Source: Panopea generosa (Eukaryota; Mollusca; Bivalvia; Adapedonta; Hiatellidae). Taken from it: a stretch of DNA of 64,000 bases. The translations under genes and the position numbers were made by a program. This document shows, in pieces, positions 49,158-60,764 of this stretch; the stretch's first letter is position 1, and the number at the start of each line of letters is the position of its first letter. Location: the NCBI GenBank assembly GCA_029582155.1, contig CM055897.1, positions 92,393,829-92,457,828 of the forward strand, read 5' to 3'. A model generated the notes under the pieces. It saw only the letters and a program-made list of their open reading frames with translations, had not been told where the DNA came from and did not search any database.

Positions 49158-49296
49158 CATGCATGGCTTTTTCTGTTCGGATAGAAAATTTCGTCCCGTG
49201 GGATAAATGTTTTCGTAGGAACTCGGCTGAGCCTCGTTCTCGCCAAAAGAATTATCCCTCGGGACAGAACTTTTTATCTGAACCTCAAGCCTATGT
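49158..49296. mobile_element. Imperfect foldback (palindromic) element, about 139 bp
   Basis: The left arm GTTCGGATAGAAAATTTCGT, CCCGTGGGATAAATG, TTTTCGTAGGAACTCGGCTGA pairs with the right arm read inward: GTTCAGATAAAAAGTTCTGT, CCCGAGGGATAATTC, TTTTGGCGAGAACGAGGCTCA. The centre is CTCGGCTGAGCCTCG. Outer bases (CATGCATGGCTT and CATAGGCTTGA) extend the match. It resembles short palindromic MITEs. Confidence 0.75.
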
Positions 49297-49566
49297 AAGA
49301 TTCTTATAATATTATTCGAACTGGATTGGTACTAAATGTCGTTTTACAACGAGATGTAAACTAATACAATCAATACAATGGCAAAGTAGAAGAACGATTA
49401 AATGATGAGATTGAACTTCGATAACAGAGTGCCACACCTAAAAGTCATTAGAAAGTTGGAATCTCCTTCAATGAGCATTTTATAAGATTGATTTATTTCC
49501 GATATTCGTAAAGGATGCTGGGAATCAAATCAATTCGTACAGTATGTGAACACTGTTAAACGGATT

Positions 49567-49690
49567 GTATAAACTTGATATCGTTACCATTGGATTAAAA
49601 CAGTTTTGTATAAACTTGACATCGCTACCATTGGATTAAAACAGTTTTGTATTAACTAAATATCGTTACCATTGGATTAAAACAGTTAAA
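49567..49690. repeat. 41-bp tandem repeat, three copies
   Basis: Unit GTATAAACTTGATATCGTTA followed by CCATTGGATTAAAACAGTTTT, three copies with few changes. Confidence 0.93.
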
Positions 49691-50232
49691 TGAAAACCAT
49701 ACAACCAACACAATGCAATTCGAGCAAAGCAGTAATTGCTAAAGTTAGAAACACAGAAAACGCCGGAATGTATAAACTACTGCTAGTTACTCTAATATGA
49801 CATTATTAGTTATCATGCTAAATTTAGTCCCTTAAGGATTTCAGCACTGAATGTGTACGGTTAATGCATACACATATATAGATTTTACAGTGACTTATGT
49901 TACTGAGCGTGATGCTATCCACAGCTAACCATTATTTTATTTTTGCATCAAATGAATTTTTTGCCATACTTGTTACTGAGTGGTATCTATTTCATTTTAT
50001 ATCCAAATTCGAAATATGAAACGTAGGACATAATATTTACTTAATTGGAAGTTTTGTAAATGCAACATATAATTTGATAGTATTTTACAAACGGAGAAGA
50101 TAATTCATATATATATATATATTTATCAAACACAAGGGGACAGCAAGCAACGAATTCATCCGTGGAAAATTGCTATAAGTTACTGTGTATGTATACATAC
50201 TGTAAATGTTCTCTGTACAGTATAACAATTAC

Positions 50233-50315
50233 CTGACAAATCTTGGCTCTGTCTTTAATTCATATGTCTGTCCCTGCATTGCATCTGCAACAAGTGTCGC
50301 TGCTAGTCGAAGATC
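50233..50315 (-). CDS. TPCN: TPC exon 2: pre-S1 linker (aa 144-171)
   Basis: 83-bp exon with acceptor TATATCAG just above 50315 and donor GTAATT at 50227-50232. It reads DLRLAATLVADAMQGQTYEL followed by KTEPRFV and two bases of a split Arg codon. Two-pore channels carry a conserved helix before S1 with the pattern AAxLVxDAxxG, and this matches it well. Phase is 0 at the 5' end, fitting exon 1, and two bases overhang at the 3' end, fitting the single leading base of exon 3. It is too short to find as an ordinary open frame. Confidence 0.88.
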
Positions 50316-51574
50316 CTGATATACAATATAAAAAAATATTAACATCATCATTAGGATTGTGCATGCGTGTATCATGAACAAAGTGAGTTACATAATTGAT
50401 ACATTTAACGACAGTTTATCCTTTATGTACATATAAGGCTATACTGCTATACGACCCCTGTTGTCATTTTTATGTACTTGGTCAGTGTTCATTTGAGTCA
50501 GAATGTATTAATATAAATTGGCTATTTTTGGTTTCGTTTGATGTCTTAAACCGAATCGTGATGTTTTATAGTGTTTATTTTCTAAGGGTAAGTAATGAAT
50601 ACATTAGCTCATTGTTTTTAGTTTAGGAAAGACAGTTAAATAGAATGTTGCTGTGACTTCTAGTATACATATACCAAACAACGTTGTTCATAGGTCGTAT
50701 TTCACTTAAATTGCTTCTAATAATTTCAAATTATTAAATTAAAATACCACATGATTTCATTTCATTTTTTTTTTTTTGAAAAACAGTTAACGTTACCTCT
50801 GGTAAATGACATACAGTCACATCAACATAATTGTGTAACTGATGACAACATGTAAATGATTAGTATAACCAGTGATATAAACTGAAAATTGCGAATGCTA
50901 TTTTTTTTAATAAACTTTTCTGATATTTTGATCGCACTAGTTTAAAACCACTAGTGTTACGAAAAAACGATTTTATTCGTGAAATATGAGTTTTAAGGAT
51001 AGTTCTTTGAAATTATATCATCCAGTAGATTTTACTTTTGTTTTGTTAAAAAATGATTTTGTGAATAAACATACTAGCATGCCAAAGTTACATTAAGATT
51101 CATGTTTGGTTCTTTTTTTTTTTTTTAATAATCAACCTGATTAAAAGTAATTTGCATTTTATAACTGACCTGACCGTTTTCCAACATACATGTCACTTGA
51201 AAACAAAAACCCACCTGCAAATAGTCAATTATTCTTATATCTAGTTATACAAACAACGATGTTACTGTGATCATATATAATTTGGTATGCCCCTATATTT
51301 TGTGATCAGAAGTAAGTTAATGTATCGATCTTTCGTTGTTTTAATTATGTATTTTTTTGTATTTGATAAAATACTAAAACCTTTTGCAGTTTCTGTAATG
51401 GATGTTTAATAAAAAATATTAACTAAATTTCCTTTATAGATTTACGAAAAATAGTAAATATTCTTTGTAGCTCTTGTAGGTTTCTTGGGAATTATGTACT
51501 TTTAAACGGTGAAAATATGACAGCACAAAGAATACTAGGATTACAGAGTCATGTGTTCTAAACAGCAAACCAAG
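50316..51574. other. Intron 1 (3' part); nothing recognised
   Basis: AT-rich with poly-T runs. The stretch just above 50315 should hold the branch point and polypyrimidine tract for exon 2. No other feature is supported. Confidence 0.55.
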
Positions 51575-54500
51575 CAGGCAACTTCAACACTCATGAACAA
51601 GCGATTATAATGGTGACCATGATCATCTTCAACACTCATGAACAAGCGATTATAATGGTGATCATGATCAACTTCAACACTCATGAACAAGCGGTTATAA
51701 TGGTGACCATGATCAACTTCAACACTCACGAAAAAGCAATTATAACGGTGATCATGATCAACTTCAACACTCATGAACAAGTGGTTATAATGGTGATCAT
51801 GATAAACTTCAACACTCATGAACAAGCGATTATAATGGTGATCATGATCAACTTCAACACTCATGAACAAGCGGTTATAATGGTTACCATGATCAACTTC
51901 AACACTCACGAACAAGCGATTATAACGGTGACTATGATCATATTCAACACTCATGAACAAGCGATTATAATGGTGATCATGATCAATTTCAACACTCATG
52001 AACAAGCGGTTATAATGGTGACCATGATCAACTTCAACACTCACGAACAAGCGATTCTAATAGTGATCATGATCAACTTCAACACTCATGAACAAGCGAT
52101 TATAATGGTGATCATGATCAACTTCAACACTCATGAACAAGCGATTATAATGGTGATCATGATCAACTTAAACACTCATGAACAGGCGGTTATAATGGTT
52201 ACCATGATCAACTCCAACACTCACGAACAAACGATTAAAACGGTGATCATGATCAACTTAAACACTCATGAACAAGCGATTATAATGGTGATCATGATCA
52301 ACTTCAACACTCATGAACAAGCGATTATTATGATGATCATGATCAATTTCAACACACATGAACAAGCGATTATAATGGTGATCATGATCAACTTCAACAC
52401 TCATGAACAAGTGGTTATAATGGTGACCATGATCAACTTCAACACTAACGAACAAGCGATTATAACGGTGATCATGATCAACTTCAACACTCATGAACAA
52501 ACGATTATAATGGTGATCATGATCAACTTCAACACTTATGAACAAGCGATTATAATGGTGATCATGATCAACTTCAACACTCATGAACAAGCGATTATTA
52601 TGGTGATCATGATCAATTTCAACACACATGAACAAGCGATTATAACGGTGATCATGATCAACTTCAACACTCATGAACAAGCGATTATAATGGTGATCAT
52701 GATCAACTTCAACACTCATGAACAAGCGGTTATAATTGTTACCATGATCAACTTCAACACTCACGAACAAGCGATTTTAACGGTGATCATGATCATCTTC
52801 AACACACATGAACAATCGATTATTATGGTGATCATGATCAATTTCAACACTCATGAACACGCGATTATAATGTGATCATGATCATCTTCAACACAAATGA
52901 ACAAGCGATTATTATGGTGATCATGATCATCTTCAACACACATGAACAAGCGATTATAATGGTGACCATGATCAACTTCAACACTCACGAACAAGCGATT
53001 ATTAGGGTGATCATGATCAATTTCAACACACATGAACAAGCGATTAAACTGGTGATCATGATCAACTTCAACACTGATTAACAAGTGATTATTATGGTGA
53101 TCATGATCAATTTCAACACACATGAACAATCGATTATAATGGTGATCATGATCAATTAACACTCATGAACAAGCGATTATTATGGTGATCATGATCAATT
53201 AACACTCATGAACAATCGATTATTATGGTGATCATGATCAATTTCAACACACATGAACAAGCGGTTATAATAGTGACCATGATCAACTTCAACACTCATG
53301 AACAAGCGGTTATAATGGTGATCATGATCATCTTCAACACACATGAACAAGCGATTATAATGGTGATCATGATCATCTTTAACACTCATGAACAAGCGGT
53401 TATAATGGTGACCATGATCATCTTCAACACACATGAACAAGCGATTATTATGGTGATCATAATCAATTTCAACACTCATGAACAAGCGATTATAATGGTG
53501 ATCATGATCATCTTTAACACTCATGAACAAGCGGTTATAATGGTGACCATGATCATCTTCAACACACATGAACAAGCGATTATTATGGTGATCATAATCA
53601 ATTTCAACACTCATGAACAAGCGGTTATAATGGTGATCATGATCATCTTCAACACACATGAACAATCGATTATAATGGTGATCATGATCATCTTCAACAC
53701 TCATGAACAAGCGGTTATAATGGTGATCATGATCAACTTAAACACTCATGAACAAGCGGTTGTAATGGTGACCATGATCAACTTCAACACTCGTGAACAA
53801 ACGATTATTATGGTGATCATGATCAACTTCAACACTCGTGAACAAGCGATTATAATGGTGATCATGATCAACTTCAACACTCATGAACAAGCGATTATTA
53901 TGGTGATCATGATCAATTTCAGCACACATGAACAAGCGATTATAATGGTGATCATGATCAACTTCAACACTCATGAACAAGCGATTATAATGGTGATCAT
54001 GATTAACTTCAACATTCATGAACAAGCGATTATTATGGTGATCATGATCAATTTCAACACACATGAACAAGCGATTATAATGATGATCATGATCAACTTC
54101 AACACTCATGAACAAGCGATTATTATGGTGATCATGATCAATTTCAACACTCATGAACAAGCGATTATAATGGTGATCATGATCAACTTCAAATCTCATG
54201 AACAAGCGTTTATTATGGTGATCATGATCAATTTCAGCACACATGAACAAGCGATTATAATGGTGATCATGATCAACTTAAACACTCATGAACAAGCGAT
54301 TATAATGGTGATCATGATCAACTTCAACACTCACGAACAAGCGATTATTATGGTGATCATGATCAATTTCAACACACATGAACAAGCGATTATAATGGTG
54401 ATCATGATCAACTTCAACACTCATGAACAAGCGATTATTATGGTGATCATGATCAATTTCAACACTCATGAACAAGCGATTATAATGGTGATCTTGATTA

Positions 54501-54860
54501 ACTTCAACACTCATGAACAAGCGATTATTATGGTGATCATGATCAATTTCAATACACATGAACAAGCGATTATAATGGTGATCATGATCAACTTCAACAC
54601 TCATGAACAAGCGGTTATAATGGTGACATTGATCAACTTCAACACTCATGAACAAGCGGTTATAATGGTGATCATGATCAACTTCAACACTCATGAACAA
54701 GCGGTTATAATGGTGATCATGATCAACTTCAACACTCATGAACAAGCGATTATAATGGTGATCATGATCAACTCCAACACTCGTGAACAAGCGGTTATAA
54801 TGGTGATCATGATCAACTTCAACACTCATGAACAAGTGGTTATAATGATGATCATGATCC
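51575..54860. repeat. 45-bp satellite array, about 73 copies
   Basis: Unit CAACTTCAACACTCATGAAC followed by AAGCGATTATAATGGTGATC and ATGAT, 45 bp. Each standard unit contains the 12-bp palindrome TGATCATGATCA. Since 45 is a multiple of three and several frames of the unit have no stop, open frames of up to 546 codons appear (plus strand, HEQAIIMVIMINFNT repeats; minus strand, SVEVDHDHHYNRLFM repeats). They have no family match and lie inside intron 1, so I regard them as non-coding. Local higher-order copying is visible: a 135-bp trimer repeated at 53376 and 53511, and 90-bp alternation of TTATAA and TTATTA variants at 53800-54600. Confidence 0.97.
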
Positions 54861-57635
54861 TTTAATTCACAAAACAGAGTCTGTTCGGTTTATTTCATTG
54901 CTCGCTTTCTTTTCTTCCTAGAGATCATTTAACTAAAAATTATTAAGCTGTTATTTCGACTTTTCTGTTAGTGTTATATTTCGTGATGAGCATACACATT
55001 GTTATTATTATAACTATTATTCATTTTGAATTCTGAAGGATATTTGAAATATCATTGATATTCAGTATCTTCATCAGCGTATCTATTAAGTATTTACATT
55101 CATGTACAAATTTAAGTACACTTGGATATTATACTAGACATATACCTTAGACTCCAAATGTTACTGCCCATTATCATAGAAATTTTATTATCGTCTTTTG
55201 ACAAGTCCGATTAATTATTATTTCAGATAGATAGGTATATTATCAAAATGCACAGAGTGTTATGCTTGTGTAAGCGTATACCAACCCTAAATTAAAAAAG
55301 AATAGGTGCTGGAAAAGTTCATATTTGTTTATACTGTAATAGTATATATAGGATCATATTTGTCCATGAGCTTTATATCCATTCATTTGCGTTAGTATTG
55401 AAGCGTTGTCTAGATCAGTTTGTGTTAGTTATAGGTGGTGTTACAAAAAGAAAATTGCCTTATCAGATATACTAACAACATTGCCATAGCAACATGTTGT
55501 CATTAATTAATCATTTGAGGTCATAAGAGAACTTAATTAAAATCGATGCTCACTTATAGGACCTTTATTAAAAAAATGTAATTGTAACTATTTGTCGTTC
55601 TCATAGATTTACGAAAGAGATGACCTGATGATTAAGTATGGAAGGAAGATGACAACGACACACTGTAACAAGGAGTCGTGCGGTATATAGGGTACATGAC
55701 TCCCAGTATCAATTGTGTAAGTTATTCAAGTTATAATCGTCTATCAAAGTTTCAATGAAACACAATACAACTATTTAAGGGATTTTGTTGAATATTCACA
55801 CAATGACTGAGGTCATTAAGAGGATGTGTAGTGTACAAAAACCATTACTCTTCCTTGCTTAGTTTGAATTGTCTCCCTTCATTAAGTTTACATGTCCTGT
55901 GCATAACTCTAAAAGTTCAGAATGGAATTTACTAAAAGGACAACATTCAAGGGATTAAGAACCGTAACTCTGTATCCTGTCTTTACATAATTATTCCCTT
56001 TGTTATTATATTTAATTATGTTAGTCTCGAAAATCAAGGGTTTAGTTGATATTTCACACATTGATAGAGGACAATGAACGGAAGTGCAGTAGTAAGGAAG
56101 CATAACTCTTTCTTCTGTCTTCGCAGAATTATTCCCCCTTGTGAGTGCTTTGAAACTGCATTCAATGATGGAGAATATTGACACCACTTATTCAAGTGTG
56201 AATTGCGGAGATGGTGTGCTCTGTACTGATTAACCTTCTGTGATTATTGTATGTACTGTAGATGAAATAAAGAAGCAAATAACGTGTGCCTCTGATAAGG
56301 CCTACCGCCCATTGGATTACACATTTATTTTCAAATAATCTCATATAAACCCTCGTCTATATTGTTATGATGTTTGTTGTTAACGTTCTCTTTATACCAT
56401 GGAAAAGATCACGTTGATCTATGTTGATTGGTAAACATTTACTTTGAACAGATGCTACGTCATATATACGCCATTTTAGGTATTTTCACGTCGGACGTTA
56501 TGCCATTTTCAGGTGTCCTTATAAATAAACATAATGAGTTTTCGTTAGTAAACTAAATACGTTAATTTAGATTTGCTTTCAGTCTGCCGGCCGACGATGA
56601 TTCCTTTATGTGTTCACTGAACTAGTTAAATAATATTTTACAACAACAATCTTACTTCTAGATATTTCCTTTATTTACCAATCAAATCTTTACATTCTCG
56701 GCTACATAACTATGGGGACCAAATTATTACCTACCACGATGTCATCGAAACGGTGATGGCTCTTTAATACCAAATTAAGATATGGTCTACACAAAGGTGT
56801 CAGAGGGAGCCACGTGCCATCCTGAGATTATCAACCCTATATGATGGACATTCAATCGTATTGTGCAGGTGAGCGTAGCCTGTTAATGACTGCATGACGC
56901 TCTCTATAGAATATATAATGACGGGGAAATATATCGCATTAACGTGTTTATAGTAATTCATTATGCCTTTGGGGTTTCCACTTGTTTGATATTTAGATTA
57001 TTGACTTGGCATTATGTCACCTTTTACTCATATAATGTGTATGGTGATTTAGTTTACTATATATTGTCTTACTTCTGTGATGTAATATCACTGTTTCGGT
57101 TAGGTTTGGCATTATAATAGGATATGGTATCTAAAGGTATCTATATTTGGTAATAAGGTCATATTTGATTGTTCATACTTTCTGTTATATACGTAATGGT
57201 CAATGCATAGTTGATAAAGGAAAAATGAATATACGATGATGAAGAACATGTCTAATATACAATGATGAAGCGAATAGCTTGAAGAAGAAAAGAAAACAAC
57301 TAAGATGTGGTCACATTTAGTGTATGCTAATTTATATTGTCTCGATTGCAAAGTAAATTTAGAGCTTATATGGACCGTTTTCGATTCAGCTTCCCATTTA
57401 GAACCAGTACTCTGCACTATTGTTCTGGCCACATTTGGTGGTACAAGAGACGATAGCTATATCAATTATATTTAGAGCAAATGCGTATCAATTCAGTTTG
57501 TTAATATTTTATAATTCCACCTGTTCCTGTCACTACAATATAGGTTATACGCAGTTTAACGCCGGTTTTATACATAAAACATATAAACAAAGCAAAACAT
57601 CACAACAACAAACAAAACATGAAAGATAAACTCAC
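54861..57635. other. Intron 1 (5' part); diverged interspersed repeat only
   Basis: Three diverged copies of a roughly 150-bp segment occur at about 55780-56150, marked by AACTCTxTxTCCTGTCTTTxCATAATTATTCCC-like strings (for example TAACTCTGTATCCTGTCTTT and TAACTCTTTCTTCTGTCTTC) and TTGATATTTCACACATTGA-like strings. No gene recognised. Confidence 0.5.
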
Positions 57636-58064
57636 ATCATTAGTAATGAGATTTTCAGATCCAATTTCTGCTTTCTTTCTAGACCGGTATTTGGGCAGAT
57701 ACGTTGGACCATCTTCATCCCTCTCTTCTGCAATGCTATCAAGGCTTTTTAAAGTATGCTTAGGTGTACCTATGATAGATACAGTCTCTAGTGCGCCGTT
57801 TGTTCCACAATAGCCGTTAGCTTCGGTTTTATTTACACTATTTTCTTCGCAAGTCAAACTATGATTACCGTTTTCAGAAGTTTTACTGTCACCATTTGGC
57901 GTTTCTAAATTTTCTTCTTTAGAGCTAATTGAGCACTCATTAGGATCATAATTGTCGTTATATACTGGGTCAGTATCTTCCACAGTAATAATTATTTGAT
58001 TAGATGCAACATGTCCATTTGTTATTTCCATTTTGTTTCCTTCGTCTTTCCCTACAACTGTCAT
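57636..58064 (-). CDS. TPCN: TPC exon 1: start codon and cytosolic N-terminus (aa 1-143)
   Basis: First coding exon, 429 bp, phase 0 at its end. The chosen ATG at 58062-58064 (MTVVGKDEGNKMEITN) has A at -3. An in-frame open stretch continues 25 codons upstream but is AT-rich and hydrophobic (MLYCVYLIKCDLFLIFYINK), so I treat it as 5' untranslated or intronic sequence. The donor GTGAGT lies at 57630-57635, after GSENLITND. The protein is rich in Asp, Glu, Asn, Ser and Thr, without membrane segments, and ends in a basic patch YRSRKKAEIGSENL. ETVSII in the middle loosely fits an acidic dileucine-type lysosomal sorting signal; that reading is inference. N-termini of this family are poorly conserved, so this exon is assigned by splicing: the next exon continues in the same phase with recognisable TPC sequence. 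Confidence 0.85.
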
Positions 58065-60764
58065 TTTGAAAATGATTTCTTTATTAATGTAAAAGATTAA
58101 GAAAAGGTCACATTTTATTAAATATACACAGTATAACACATTTTCCCACAGTTACATATTTAAATATATTATTTTTAAATACAGTTTTATGACGCAAAAT
58201 CCAATAAATTTGCCTTTATTTGGCGGCAATGACACCAAGTAATCGACTGTTATCTGCGATGATTTTACACAAATTAGAATCGATACTACCACATGTCATT
58301 TTTCTGTGGGTAGACATTATCGTCACATGATAAACGTGTCGCTCTGCGTCATTAATGCTGAATCAATTATGCAAGTGACTATAACTGTATAGCCTTTGTG
58401 TAAAGGTCCATGCATTTCGCAAGGGATTCATAAAACAAAGGTTCTAAGATACGGTGATTAAATTATTTATTCCGAACGATATGCTTCCGGAATAGTATTT
58501 GGAAAATAGTTTCTAACTTTTATCTCAGAAAAAAAAAATTATTGTATTAACTTGTTGTATATAATTTCATCTTTCTTATTAAGAACATCAACAACCTTAT
58601 AAAATGGCACAAGACAATTTTGGTAAATATTCATTAAACACTGTCTGATAAATCTTAATGTCGGCAGCTATCTAATTAATATACTATTTTCAACACTTAA
58701 TACTCTATTATATTCACTTGCAACTATTTAATCAAAATAGTATTGCTTAAGGAATCTGTCATCCATGTTTGCAAACTACTTAATGCATTAAAAACTGTGA
58801 GTATTGTATCAAATCTAGAAATGACGTTATTGATAAACCAAGACAATACTGTCTAACCTTGTTTTTCCAATTTCATTCCAACAGTGCCATCACTGTATAA
58901 CACAAATTAACAATTAATTGCAGTTGGCATATTCTCGCTTTTTACAGGCGTTAAGTATATTTACTTTCCTCACTTACGTAACATGCTTTTTCTGCATGCT
59001 TTCAGCAAACATTTTAATCAATATAATAATATCACCTAGTACGGACTTGGACTGCATGTTTGCCAACTGTTTGATTGATATAATATTATCTTCAATTAAT
59101 ACAATATTGTCCTCATTTTTCTGCATATTTGCAATATTTAATCTTATACCTACCCATTTAATTGGCTGCTTTTCTGCATGTCTGCAAGCTATTTGATTAA
59201 TGAAATAGTATCCGCACTTACAGAAATCGCACAAAAATGCCTAAAATTCATAAGAATTAATGAAAAAATAAACACACACATAAACCCTATCTTCGGCACA
59301 AGTAGTGTATATTTTCGAGACAAATTTGTTTTAAATATTAAATGTGGACGGGAGAAGAGCGAGGTGGGGTGCATCATTGAGTAAGATTAAGATTTCAAGT
59401 GTCGGTTTTATTTCTAGTTATTCTAAAACGGTTACACCTCTATATGTATGCAGTGAATTTATGATAATCATTTTATATAATGATCGTGTTTCTACTGTGT
59501 TTATAGATGCATTTCACTTTGAAGACTATGTATCCTATTGGATTTGTTTTCAATTTTTCTTATTTTTTATTTGTATGTAGATATTGTGAAGTATACTATA
59601 CAATTTATGATTCCAGACGACAAATTGGTAACAATGGTAACACCGAATGAAGCCAGATATTTCTAATTGTTACGTAAAAGAAGTATTGGAAAGGTGTATA
59701 GTGTCAACAGGTTTTTAAAACCTTTGGTATTTCATAACAGAAACAAGTATTCTATTTCGCGAGCTATCCCTACACACCGTGTCAAATTATCAAGATGTGA
59801 TAAGTAAATTGTGACATTTCAACATTTATTACACAATCACAATTAGTATCCATGTTAACATATCTGTTTAACATACTAGTATTTTCCTGATTAAAATATG
59901 ATCTACACAATTACAAATATAATATAAACAAATTGAGTGTTTTTAACAACATCCAGTTTTATGTCTTATCGAGGCGGTTACAATAAGAAGAAATGGGTGA
60001 GTAAGTTTTTTACGAAATATGTTTATTTATTAGTTTGAAGATACAATGTTTAAGTGAAAGGGCACATTGGAATGTAGAAATAGTAAAAACAACCTATGCG
60101 AGATGGAGAAAGAAATTTATTTTTTTGATTTGCTCAAACGAAAGTAATTAATCTATTTATATTTTTTAAAGTAAATTCAGGGAATAAAAAAATACATGGC
60201 TTGGTACAGGTTTTGCCACTTGTATTGCCGTTAAAGCTAATGTTTTTACTAAAAAAGTTGGCCACATCATTCTATCAAACATCATGTCAAAAGACGGTCT
60301 GTACCGGCCAGGACTGTACTTTTTTGTCCACTGGAAGCAGTCTTGTAATTCAATTGCTATATGTCGATTTACAAGTTAAAACTAACGGTTATCTATCACA
60401 GACATGTGATACATTAGGTCTGATTAAGATATAAGTGATAGAGATGGCGCTGTCGGGTTGCAATCTTAAAAGGTTCGAAACCACCACTTTCTAAAGCACA
60501 GTCATACTATTATACAGGTTGCAATAAGAGACGTAATGCTCAAGTAGGAACTAAGCAACTTGAAACAGTATTCTCTCAAAATCAAACGACATGTGTCCCT
60601 GACAAATTGGCAACACTGCGTTTATATATTCGTAATTCATAATGTACAACTAATATTACAATACGTATCAAATTGCCTCAGACGCCAGAACATAGATAGG
60701 CGTTGCCCTTTACCGATTGGTACACAATTGTGTAGACATTAGGTGATACCAACTCATTGAACTG
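58065..60764. other. Region upstream of the TPC start codon; 5' UTR/promoter not resolved
   Basis: Immediately above the ATG the minus strand reads CATTAATAAAGAAATCATTT then TCAAAATG; a pyrimidine-rich TGACCTTTTCTTAATCTTTT above that could belong to a 5' UTR intron acceptor. No clear TATA box or GC island was seen. 58640-59225 is a degenerate repeat built on TCTGCATGTTTGCAAACTAT- and TTGATTAATATAATA-like strings. 59345-59400 is a copy of the interspersed repeat at 47580. Near 60465 a perfect B-box-like GGTTCGAAACC occurs without a good A box. Confidence 0.5.

Larger units (their letters stand above)
48223..50232. other. Intron 2; foldback element and a 41-bp repeat
   Basis: No additional exon recognised. 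It contains an imperfect foldback at 49158-49296 and a three-copy repeat at 49567-49690; a short (AT)n run lies near 50107. Confidence 0.6.
2907..58064 (-). other. TPCN: Two-pore channel gene, 5' part (exons 1-8, domain I)
   Basis: Gene-level entry. Eight minus-strand segments join in frame through seven GT-AG introns of 7320, 2010, 11361, 24030, 217, 4028 and 4956 bp, giving 412 codons with no stop. Predicted order: acidic N-terminus (1-143), linker, S1 (about 180-198), S2 (about 212-230), S3 (about 245-270), S4 with R277, R280 and R283, S5 (about 313-332), pore loop with TTANNPDVM (362-370), S6 (about 379-407). The pore and S6 motifs are those of two-pore channels, endolysosomal cation channels gated by PI(3,5)P2, voltage and NAADP-linked signals. 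Subtype (TPC1, 2 or 3) is not settled: LCEKPAVPG resembles TPC1, while NNPDVMMPAY is between TPC1 and TPC2. The second six-helix domain and the stop codon are outside the window. Confidence 0.93.

Noticed and set aside
51541..54865. Repetitive open frames up to 546 codons in the 45-bp array on both strands
   Set aside because: Same artefact of a 45-bp stop-free unit. The plus frame is a uniform hydrophobic repeat and the minus frames are broken by single variant units.
58065..58139. Upstream in-frame extension of exon 1 by 25 codons
   Set aside because: AT-rich and hydrophobic, just above a well-placed ATG with A at -3; more likely untranslated or intronic.
60430..60490. tRNA gene suggested by GGTTCGAAACC near 60465
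   Set aside because: A perfect B box alone; no A box or cloverleaf arms at the right distance.
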